Below, piece after piece: positions 22,120 to 28,669 of a stretch of 31,409 nt of DNA. Source of the stretch: SVQP01 sp045594705 (GTDB lineage Bacteria > Bacillota > Clostridia > Oscillospirales > CAG-272); the NCBI GenBank assembly GCA_045594705.1, contig JAZNZB010000009.1, forward strand, positions 1-31,409, in the 5' to 3' direction. Position 1 is the stretch's first letter, and every line of letters begins with the position of its first letter. The translations under genes were made by a program, and so were the position numbers. Under the pieces are notes generated by a model. The model had not been told where the DNA came from. It did no database searches and saw nothing but the letters and a program-made list of their open reading frames with translations.

Positions 22120-24345
22120 TTACTCTTCTTCAAACAGGAAGCTGTAGTGAGAGGATTCACCCTTGAAGCCTTCCCAAGAGAACTCACCGGCACTGTAAAC
22201 CTTGTCGTTGCCCTTGAACTTGTCGTAGATGTAAGACTGTCTGTCCTCTGCGTAAGCCTGGAAGTTTGCTTCAAGGAAGCCTTCTACGTCATCAAGGTAA
22301 GACTTGTATGCCACACCGGAAACGTTTGCCTTGGTCAGCACCAGAGGATTGGTGTAAGTGTCCTTGACCTTCTTGATATCAGAGGAGGACAGGGAAGCGT
22401 ACTGGTTGGCGATAATGGGAGCTACGGGAACCTCTTCCATCAGAATTTCCTCAGCTGCATGCAGAAGAGTTGCGCGGTCAGCAAGATAGGTCTTTTCAGC
22501 AGGGGTGATGCCGTACTTCTCGTAAATAGCGGTGATCTTTGTGTAGATCGCATCGGCAGCTTCCTTGGAATCAAAGTAGTCTGTGCCGTATGCGGTGTTG
22601 TAGAAGAACTTGTCGAAGTTGTTGTAGTACTGCAGGAAATAAACCGCTTCGATCAGATCATTGTACTCTTCGTTGTCGAAGCCGGTAATGTGAGCGGAAA
22701 GCTGGTAGTTTTCGGAGTCGGACATATCCATGCCCTGACCGGAGAATGCCTTTGCGAAGGGAGCCAGGGTTGCATATGCATCCATGGTCAGCGCACCCAT
22801 ATCCAGAGCGATCACCTCAAATTCGCCGTTGCGCAGATCTTCTGCGTACAGGTCATCACAGATATCGTCGGGAGTAGAGTCGGTCCACTTGTAGTAGTCG
22901 TTGTTGGCAATGGTGCCTCTCTTATTGAGCGAAACGTCAAAGCCCAGCTCGTTCCAGGTCTCTGCAACCATCTCGGCGATTGCTACATGAATCTCGTCGT
23001 AAGCGGCAACGGTGATCGAGAAGGAATACTTATTGGCCTTGATGCCGGCAGCGGACAGCTCGCTCTTGAGCTGGTCGATCGAAACCTTGGTCAGGTTTGC
23101 GTATTCGGTAGCAGCAGCATCACGGAAGGTGGTCTTTTTGGAGTTGGTATCGAACACACCGTTGGGAACAACACCGGTTGCTGCTTCTGCAAATACGATT
23201 GCATCTGCGATTGCCTGACGGTCAATGGCTCTGGACAGGACGGAACGAACTACCTTGTTTGCGAACAGGTATTCGCCCTCACCGCCGTCATCGATCAGTG
23301 CGTTCTGATTGAAATAATAAGTATGGTTGGACATTGCATCGGTAACGTCAACCTTTTCAAGCAGATCTGCAAAGTAAGAGTCATAACGCCAGGAGTAGGG
23401 GATGTTGTCGATGTACAGGATTGCTCCGGCATCGTAAGCCGCTGCCAGCTGATCGTCGGTCATCGAGAAATCCACAATAATTCTATAGGGCGATACGTAC
23501 TTATCAAGTCTTTCTTCCTTTTCTACATCACGGTAGTAGTAGGCGTTGCGCTCCAGGACCAGGAACTTGATCAGAGACTCCTTGAAATCCTTACCTACGA
23601 TCAAATTCTCGGAAAGATCGGTGTATTCGTAATGAGCATCGAAATACTTGGTGGAGGAGTTCTCAACGAAATCAACTCTACCGAGCTTGAAGGGGCCGCT
23701 GCACACGATGGTAGCGGGCTTCTTTGCCCAGTCGGGCTTGGTAGCGATGTCCTCACGGAGAGGAGCAAGAGCTACGCTGGTCAGGTTGAGAATGAACTGG
23801 TCGTAATCAATGGGGCCTTCAAACTCAACAGAGAGCATCAGCTCGCCTTCTGCATAGATACAAAGGTCGTCGATCGACATATCGCCTTCCTTAACGGAAC
23901 GAGCGTTCTTAATATCGTAGAGCAGAGCTGCTGCTTCGTAGGAGCATTCAACGTCCAAAAGGCGCTTCCATGCATAAACGACGTCGTTTGCGGAAACATA
24001 AACACCGTCGGACCAGCAGGTGTTGTTGAGGTAAATGTCCATGGTGTATTCGTTTGCGGCAGCGTCTTCATTGATGACGTACTTCTTAACCAGAGACTTC
24101 TTTACCTTACCGTTTTCGTTGACCTTGAACAGTGTTTCGAACAGCAGGTTGACGATGCTGGTGGTGCCGTCGTTGTAAAACGCGTTAGCGGGGTCCAGAT
24201 CGTACACCTGATCCGAAAGATGCATGGTCAGGTATTGGCCTTTGTCTTCTACCTTCTTGTCACTATCGCCGCAGCTGCTGAGAACGACCAGAGCAGAGAC
24301 GAGCATAGCAAGGCAGAGAACGGAAGCAAGGATTCGCTTTGTCAT
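22120..24345 (-). CDS. Family-5 solute-binding lipoprotein (OppA/DppA-like)
   Basis: 741 aa from ATG 24345 (GGAGG upstream). Residues 1-25 are a lipoprotein signal with lipobox LSSC (C25). The mature part follows family 5: LDPANAFYNDGTTSIVNLLFETLF, then NNTCWSDGVYVSANDVVYAWKRLL, FEGPIDYD, VCSGPFKLGRVDF and, further on, RSVLSRAIDRQAIADAI. It is about 200 residues longer than ordinary OppA, with inserts in the C-terminal half. The family binds oligopeptides or other small ligands outside the cell and delivers them to an ABC permease, but no permease or ATPase genes are adjacent, so it is an orphan here. Ligand unknown. Confidence 0.93.
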   Translation of the reverse strand: MTKRILASVLCLAMLVSALVVLSSCGDSDKKVEDKGQYLTMHLSDQVYDLDPANAFYNDGTTSIVNLLFETLFKVNENGKVKKSLVKKYVINEDAAANEYTMDIYLNNTCWSDGVYVSANDVVYAWKRLLDVECSYEAAALLYDIKNARSVKEGDMSIDDLCIYAEGELMLSVEFEGPIDYDQFILNLTSVALAPLREDIATKPDWAKKPATIVCSGPFKLGRVDFVENSSTKYFDAHYEYTDLSENLIVGKDFKESLIKFLVLERNAYYYRDVEKEERLDKYVSPYRIIVDFSMTDDQLAAAYDAGAILYIDNIPYSWRYDSYFADLLEKVDVTDAMSNHTYYFNQNALIDDGGEGEYLFANKVVRSVLSRAIDRQAIADAIVFAEAATGVVPNGVFDTNSKKTTFRDAAATEYANLTKVSIDQLKSELSAAGIKANKYSFSITVAAYDEIHVAIAEMVAETWNELGFDVSLNKRGTIANNDYYKWTDSTPDDICDDLYAEDLRNGEFEVIALDMGALTMDAYATLAPFAKAFSGQGMDMSDSENYQLSAHITGFDNEEYNDLIEAVYFLQYYNNFDKFFYNTAYGTDYFDSKEAADAIYTKITAIYEKYGITPAEKTYLADRATLLHAAEEILMEEVPVAPIIANQYASLSSSDIKKVKDTYTNPLVLTKANVSGVAYKSYLDDVEGFLEANFQAYAEDRQSYIYDKFKGNDKVYSAGEFSWEGFKGESSHYSFLFEEE

Positions 24346-24379
24346 AATTGAGATTTCCTCCTCGTGCATTTGAAAATCA

Positions 24380-24403
24380 CGGTTGCTTTTCCGGGGGCAA
24401 CCG
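24380..24403 (-). promoter_or_regulatory. Leader hairpin of the solute-binding protein gene
   Basis: CGGTTGC (24380-24386) / GCAACCG (24397-24403), perfect 7-bp stem in the roughly 195-base leader. Smaller GTGCA/TGCAC stems lie further upstream in the leader. No known riboswitch class was recognised. Confidence 0.5.
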
Positions 24404-24547
24404 CCGTTGCGTCAGAGAGCTGATTTTTGAGAAAACTCCAATGAATCGTGCACATGCACAAACCACGGGCGACAATCCTGTGCATTCTGCACAAGACTCC
24501 CGCGTGCATTCTCAAAGGCAAGCCCTTTTACTCGCATATTTACATAT

Positions 24548-24576
24548 AGTATAAACGATTTCTGCAAAAAAAGCAA
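24548..24576 (-). promoter_or_regulatory. Probable promoter of the solute-binding protein gene
   Basis: On the minus strand, TTGCTT (24576-24571), 17 bases, TATACT (24553-24548). It gives a leader of about 195 bases. Confidence 0.6.
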
Positions 24577-24628
24577 GAGCATTATTGAAATTTTAATATA
24601 TAATTTATAATTTTTTTCGGAGGCACTT

Positions 24629-25462
24629 ATGAAAAGATTCACAAGGACCGATCTGGCATGTGAACGAGAGGACGGTTCGAAGAGGAAGGAGTACGAGCTG
24701 CACGGCTATCGCGTGTGCGAGGTGGAGCAGATAAGACGGAATGAGAGGATCTTGTACACAGCGGTGCATACCGGTCTGCTTACGCAATTGGACAACGCCA
24801 AACGCGACCGTGCGGCAGAAGCGGTAGCCACACAGCTCGGGCGTGTGAGTGAAAGCCTTGTCGGACGGCCGAACTGCGTGTTGGTCGCCTGTCTCGGCAA
24901 TCCCCGTATCACGCCCGACAGCCTCGGACCTTGCGTGGCTAAGAGCCTTGAGGTAACGCGTCACGTGCAATTGATGGATCGTGCAGCCTTTGCTCGCTTT
25001 GGCAAGGGCTCACTTTGTCTGGTCGCGCCGGGAGTGTTGGGAGATACGGGGGTGGAATCTGCTGAGCTTGTACGGGGAGCAGTGCGCGAGCTGGGCACGG
25101 AGCTTGTGGTAGCCGTGGATGCGCTTGCGGCAAGCAGTCTTTCGAATCTTGGCTCTGTCGTGCAGATCTGTGATCACGGATTACAACCGGGCTCGGGCAC
25201 CGGCAGCCGACGCCCGGCAATCGATCGCGAGGAGGTGGGGTGCCCGGTAATCTCTCTTGGAATTCCCACGGTGACCGACAGTGCAAGCATGATCTGTGAT
25301 GCGCTTTCCATGGCCGGGATCTGTGGGGTGGGGGAATCCTTGTCCAAGCATCTTGCACATTCCAAACGTTATCTGGTCGCACCCGGAAACGTTGACGAGC
25401 TGGTGCAGGTGGGTGGGCAGCTGTTGGCAAGCGCGATTGGCCGTTGCTTTGGTATTTTTTGA
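24629..25462 (+). CDS. gpr: Germination protease GPR
   Basis: Spore-specific aspartic-type endopeptidase that degrades small acid-soluble proteins on germination. 277 aa, shorter than the usual 320-370. The N-terminus has the propeptide signature RTDLACE. Then LGNPRITPDSLGP, LEVTRHVQL, VAPGVLGDTGVESAELV, VVAVDALAASSL (active-site Asp region), and CDHGLQPGSGTGSRRPAID with GIPTVTDS. RBS TTCGGAGG lies just before ATG 24629. It is followed by spoIIP, a conserved pair in spore formers. Expected expression is late in the forespore; a sporulation sigma promoter was not clearly seen. Confidence 0.94.
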   Translation: MKRFTRTDLACEREDGSKRKEYELHGYRVCEVEQIRRNERILYTAVHTGLLTQLDNAKRDRAAEAVATQLGRVSESLVGRPNCVLVACLGNPRITPDSLGPCVAKSLEVTRHVQLMDRAAFARFGKGSLCLVAPGVLGDTGVESAELVRGAVRELGTELVVAVDALAASSLSNLGSVVQICDHGLQPGSGTGSRRPAIDREEVGCPVISLGIPTVTDSASMICDALSMAGICGVGESLSKHLAHSKRYLVAPGNVDELVQVGGQLLASAIGRCFGIF

Positions 25463-25604
25463 ACGAAAGGGCATATTGGATGCCTGCCTGTCATACAATG
25501 CAGCAAGGCACGGACAGGTGGTATGGGCGCGGAATCTCGCTCTGCACATATCTCCTGAAAGCCTTTATTGAGATTGAGGCACTGTGAATGGCATGGAGGT
25601 TAAA

Positions 25605-26717
25605 ATGGACGAGCATAAGAGCAACGGAATGACGGAGTTTTTGAAGCGCGAGATCAGTGTGTGGGAAAGTATTTCCGCGGGTAAGGGGTATCATGCCCGG
25701 AAGATGCGGAGAAGGTGGATCGCAATCATTTCGTCGGGGGTGGCGATCGCGCTGATTGCGGCGGCGGTGGTCGTGATCGCACCGTGGGCTGCCGACGAGA
25801 TACCCATGCAGGACCCGGAAGGCACGCAGCAGGAAAGCGGAGGTGCGAGTGACGCACAGGGGACACAGCAGGAATCCGATACAGAGATGGATATTGAACA
25901 GAGCACCGAGCACAACAGCCCGACGGCAGATCCGTATGCGTACGATTTTTCGGTTGTGCCCGCGGGGGCAACGCCGATCGTGCCTCAAAATACCGCAATA
26001 AAAAACAACCCTGTCAACCAGACTGACAGGGTGATCGATATGCAAAGTGTGATGGCGGCCGCCTGTAAGATTCCTGCGGCCAAGGGAAAGGTCAGCGTGC
26101 TGATCATTCACACCCACACGGGAGAAGGGTACAATGCACAGGGCTTGCAGTACCTTGGTGAGGGCTACGAGGAGTTTGCCCGCAGTGAGGACGGCTCGGA
26201 CGGTGTGGTAGCGGTCGGTGCACAGATCTCAAAGCTGCTCAACGAGGCGGGCATTGGCACCATCCACTGCAAAACTGTATTTGACGGAGAATCCAACCGT
26301 GAGTCTTACCGTCGCGCGGCAGAAGCCATCTCTGCGTTTCGTATGGCATATCCGTCACTGGTCTGTGTCATTGACGTGCATAGATCTGCAACCGTGGACG
26401 AAGCAGGTAACATCGTGCGCTCACTGGCAGTCAGTGAAGGGCAGAGCATAGCACAGACCCGGCTGCTCTGCGGCATGAGCGCAGAGCTGACAAGCAAGAC
26501 AAATCTTGCACTCGCTATGACGCTCGGGGAACGCATGAATCAAGCCTTTCCCGATAGCTGCGCCGCTGTGATCTGCAAGGAACAGGTACTCAATCAGGAC
26601 TGCGCGCCCTTCTGTCTGACACTGGAGATCGGCAGCAGCGGCAACACGCCCGAAGAGGCCATGTCGGCAGCCGGGATCGCTGCGCGTGCTTTATGCACGT
26701 TGTTTGAAACAAACTGA
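25605..26717 (+). CDS. spoIIP: Stage II sporulation protein P
   Basis: Membrane-anchored cell-wall amidase and endopeptidase of the SpoIIDMP engulfment machine. 370 aa. TM at about residues 36-58, a Ser/Glu/Gln-rich linker, then the zinc amidase domain with IIHTHTGEGYN (H169, H171), a VAVGAQISKLLNEAGI helix and VIDVHRSAT, and a C-terminal glutamate in CLTLEIGSSGNT. Start ATG 25605 has GGAGG 5 bases before it (25595-25599); the earlier GTG 25584 has none. It lies 142 bases downstream of gpr. It ends 2 bases before the convergent minus-strand gene, with no terminator between them. Confidence 0.9.
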   Translation: MDEHKSNGMTEFLKREISVWESISAGKGYHARKMRRRWIAIISSGVAIALIAAAVVVIAPWAADEIPMQDPEGTQQESGGASDAQGTQQESDTEMDIEQSTEHNSPTADPYAYDFSVVPAGATPIVPQNTAIKNNPVNQTDRVIDMQSVMAAACKIPAAKGKVSVLIIHTHTGEGYNAQGLQYLGEGYEEFARSEDGSDGVVAVGAQISKLLNEAGIGTIHCKTVFDGESNRESYRRAAEAISAFRMAYPSLVCVIDVHRSATVDEAGNIVRSLAVSEGQSIAQTRLLCGMSAELTSKTNLALAMTLGERMNQAFPDSCAAVICKEQVLNQDCAPFCLTLEIGSSGNTPEEAMSAAGIAARALCTLFETN

Positions 26718-26719
26718 AC

Positions 26720-27004
26720 TTATTTTCTCAGACAAAGGATCTCCACGATGACCAGAAGCACGGTGACGACCGCACCAAAGCCAAAGGAAACGAGACCCGC
26801 TTCAATGCCGCCCACGATGCCGAAGAATGCAAAGATGCAGAAGGTCAGGGAAGCACCCTTGAATACACGCTTAGCGCCAAGAGCGCACAAAAACTGCCAA
26901 AGGGCTACGGGCAGAGAAAGCAGTACGGAAAGAAGAGATTCGCCCTTTCCCTCGCGTACGTTTACGTTTGCGTTGGTCACTGCGGATTTGTTATAATAAG
27001 TCAT
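26720..27004 (-). CDS. Small membrane protein, 94 aa, putative S24-repressor target
   Basis: Unrecognised family. The cytoplasmic N-terminus has an Asn-rich stretch and a charged turn (MTYYNKSAVTNANVNVREGK). Hydrophobic segments at about 24-42, 51-66 and 70-92 are separated by a short basic loop (GAKRVFKG), and the protein ends LRK. Start ATG 27004 with AAAAGGAG. The longer frame to 27079 is rejected. A perfect consensus promoter and two operator-like sites (27128-27156; 27102-27115; 27136-27149) lie upstream and next to a divergently transcribed S24 repressor, so it is probably expressed only when that repressor is lost. A toxin, immunity or membrane-stress role is possible; none is shown. 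Confidence 0.75.
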   Translation of the reverse strand: MTYYNKSAVTNANVNVREGKGESLLSVLLSLPVALWQFLCALGAKRVFKGASLTFCIFAFFGIVGGIEAGLVSFGFGAVVTVLLVIVEILCLRK

Positions 27005-27101
27005 GATATTTCTCCTTTTCTTTTGCAGCGGCTTAGTTTTCCAAAATGGAAAGAATGGCGCTTGAATGTGGAAACACAATGCTTGAAAATTGTCGAGAAA
27101 G

Positions 27102-27115
27102 TTCCGAAAACGGAA
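27102..27115. promoter_or_regulatory. Operator O1, perfect 14-bp dyad
   Basis: TTCCGAAAACGGAA: 5-bp arms around AAAA. It lies just downstream of the start point of the minus-strand promoter. The best match of the set. Confidence 0.8.
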
Positions 27116-27127
27116 TATCTTGACATG

Positions 27128-27156
27128 ATTATAACACCCGAAAACGGATTTGTCAA
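27128..27156 (-). promoter_or_regulatory. Promoter of the 94-aa gene with internal operator O2
   Basis: On the minus strand, TTGACA (27156-27151), exactly 17 bases, TATAAT (27133-27128): both hexamers are perfect. The spacer contains ACCCGAAAACGGAT (27136-27149), an 11/14 match to O1 with a perfect CCG-AAAA-CGG core. RNA polymerase binding should therefore clash with the repressor. Confidence 0.85.
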
Positions 27157-27165
27157 CCCCTAAAT

Positions 27166-27226
27166 TTCAAAAATCGGAAAAAATTTCAAAAAACCTCTTT
27201 ACAAAACGGAAAAAGCGTGCTATAAT
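27166..27226 (+). promoter_or_regulatory. Promoter of the S24 repressor with operator-like sites O3 and O4
   Basis: TTTACA (27198-27203), 17 bases, TATAAT (27221-27226), with an extended -10 TGC. The 14-mer TTTACAAAACGGAA (27198-27211) overlaps the -35 and matches O1 at 11 of 14; TTCAAAAATCGGAA (27166-27179) just upstream also matches at 11 of 14. The pattern fits autoregulation. O3 and O4 are half-sites at best. Confidence 0.75.
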
Positions 27227-27278
27227 GAGACCGTGAGAGAAAAAGCACGGGATTATTCCCATAATTACGGAGGTTGAT

Positions 27279-28124
27279 ATGTCCGAGCTTACCTATATTG
27301 ACAGAATTAAAAAGATCAAATCCGAGCGTCGCATCACCAACGATAAGCTGTCCGAGATGACGGGCATTCCGCTTGGCACGCTGTCCAAGATCTTGGCAGG
27401 CATCAGCGATTCGCCCAAGCTTTCCAATATGCTGGCCATCTGCCGCGCGCTGGACTGCTCACTTGATTATATTGTAAGCGGTGTTCCGGAGAACGATCAT
27501 AACTATACGCTCTCGGAAGGGGAGATCATGCTGGTCGAGCATTACCGCCGCCTGGACTCTCACGCGCAGGAGCTGGTCGCACTGGTGCTGGATAAGGAAT
27601 ACGAGCGCGTGACCGCACAGTCCTACGCGCCTGCGACCTCTACTGTAGGGTCGAGTATTTCGGCACAGCCGAAATTCGAATCGCCCGCACGCAACAAAAA
27701 GCCCGAGATCAAGCCCTCCAAGAGCAGTTATACCCGCGTGTCTGGCGGTCTTGGCAAGCGCACCATTGCGCTGTACGACCTGCCTGTTTCTGCCGGCACG
27801 GGCGTGTATTTGTTTGATAGCGTAGCGACAGATATTGCAATTCCCGACAACGGAAAAACCGCCGAGGCGGACTACGCGCTGCGCATCAGCGGTGACAGTA
27901 TGGAGCCCAAATATCACGACCGCGACGTGCTGCTGATCCAGGAATGCGAGCAGGTCGAGCCGGGCGAGCTTGGCATTTTCGTGCTGGACGGCGAGGGTTA
28001 TTTCAAGAAGTTCGGCGGCGATTGCCTGATCTCGCTCAACCCCTTCTACGCGCCCATCATGCTGCGTGACTTCAACGATATCCGCTGCTGCGGCAGAGTC
28101 ATTGGCAAGCTGCATAAGAAGTAA
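27279..28124 (+). CDS. HTH_XRE-peptidase S24 self-cleaving repressor (LexA/CI-like)
   Basis: 281 aa. Residues 5-65 form an XRE helix-turn-helix (NDKLSEMTGIPLGTLSKIL). A linker of about 90 residues follows. Residues about 165-281 form a LexA/CI-like S24 domain: cleavage-site-like A172-G173 (PVSAGTGVY), catalytic S207 in ISGDSMEP and Lys K243 or K244 in YFKKF. By family knowledge, such proteins dimerise on operators and cut themselves when RecA is activated or another signal is met. RBS ACGGAGG precedes ATG 27279. It is transcribed divergently from the 94-aa gene, with operators on both promoters, so it is most likely that gene's repressor. No phage genes are near. Confidence 0.92.
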   Translation: MSELTYIDRIKKIKSERRITNDKLSEMTGIPLGTLSKILAGISDSPKLSNMLAICRALDCSLDYIVSGVPENDHNYTLSEGEIMLVEHYRRLDSHAQELVALVLDKEYERVTAQSYAPATSTVGSSISAQPKFESPARNKKPEIKPSKSSYTRVSGGLGKRTIALYDLPVSAGTGVYLFDSVATDIAIPDNGKTAEADYALRISGDSMEPKYHDRDVLLIQECEQVEPGELGIFVLDGEGYFKKFGGDCLISLNPFYAPIMLRDFNDIRCCGRVIGKLHKK

Positions 28125-28178
28125 TCAAAGCAAAAAAACAAGGGTCTCCCCATGAGCGTGCTGAAATAGCGGAAGAAT

Positions 28179-28220
28179 AGCAGGAATTTGTTCGATTTAG
28201 AGCAGGTTCCTGCTTTTTTT
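28179..28220 (+). terminator. Terminator after the S24 repressor
   Basis: AGCAGGAA (28179-28186) pairs with TTCCTGCT (28207-28214); an alternative short stem uses AGCAGG at 28201-28206. A run of T follows (28214-28220). Confidence 0.8.
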
Positions 28221-28280
28221 CAGATATAACAGAAAAGCATTTCGGTTTCCGTTGCCACATCAGCGTCAGAAACCCATTCT

Positions 28281-28349
28281 ATTCGCACGCTCCCCCCTGC
28301 GCTTGGCCGGGGCAGCGCTGTACCTTCCCCCCTCCCGGAGGGGGGCTAT
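28281..28349 (+). repeat. GC-rich palindromic repeat, copy 1
   Basis: Reads ATTCGCA, a C-tract, a GCTTGG block and then a perfect hairpin CCCCCCTCC-C-GGAGGGGGG. It aligns along its whole length with the reverse complement of copy 2 (28471-28539), with scattered mismatches. Confidence 0.85.
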
Positions 28350-28470
28350 GAGAGTGGCCATTCGCTCGTTAAAATCTTTCGCTCGTCTGCCAACGGATGC
28401 TTTTTTGTTAGTTTTGGCACAAAATCGTTTCCCATGACGGTTAAGTTAAGCGCAAGGCATGCCTACCTTC

Positions 28471-28539
28471 ATCGCCCCCCTCCGGGAGGGGGGATATTTG
28501 GTGCTGCCCTGTGCCAAGCACCGGGGGGAGAATGCGAAT
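28471..28539 (-). repeat. GC-rich palindromic repeat, copy 2 (inverted)
   Basis: Reverse-complement copy of 28281-28349: hairpin CCCCCCTCC-G-GGAGGGGGG, then the CCAAGC block and GGGGGGAG with TGCGAAT at the far edge. The pair could form a large cruciform. Confidence 0.85.
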
Positions 28540-28571
28540 TCGATGAAATTCTGCGCGTCTCATCACTATAC

Positions 28572-28600
28572 AAAAAGCAGAAGCCTTACGACTTCTGCTT
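28572..28600 (-). terminator. Terminator of the ECF sigma/anti-sigma operon
   Basis: AAGCAGAAG (28575-28583) / CTTCTGCTT (28592-28600), 8-base loop; on the minus strand a TTTTTG tract follows. It lies 70 bases past the anti-sigma stop. The stem core AGCAGAAG also occurs in the terminator at 7132-7166. Confidence 0.85.
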
Positions 28601-28669
28601 CGATTATATTGCCGCTAATTCCTCAGCCCGATGGGGAGACCCTTTTTGTATTTGTCATTGAAAATACGC

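Larger units (their letters stand above)
28125..28669. other. Gene-free stretch between the repressor and the anti-sigma gene
   Basis: About 545 bases without a convincing gene; open frames here (such as 28252-28437 and 28434-28661) run through palindromic repeats and lack RBS. It holds the repressor's terminator, two inverted copies of a GC-rich 69-bp repeat and the minus-strand terminator at 28572-28600. I see no RNA gene. Confidence 0.65.

Noticed and set aside
22147..24351. 734-codon open frame on the plus strand
   Set aside because: It is the antisense shadow of the solute-binding lipoprotein gene, has no RBS and no recognisable domain.
24585..24611. TTGAAA and TATAAT before gpr
   Set aside because: The spacer is only 15 bases and the sequence is very AT-rich; gpr is expected to use a sporulation sigma factor.
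6729..25607. Near-identical context GGCATGGAGGT(A/T)AAAATG before the SdpI-family gene and before spoIIP
   Set aside because: Only a strong RBS and start context is shared; no longer match flanks it, so not called a repeat.
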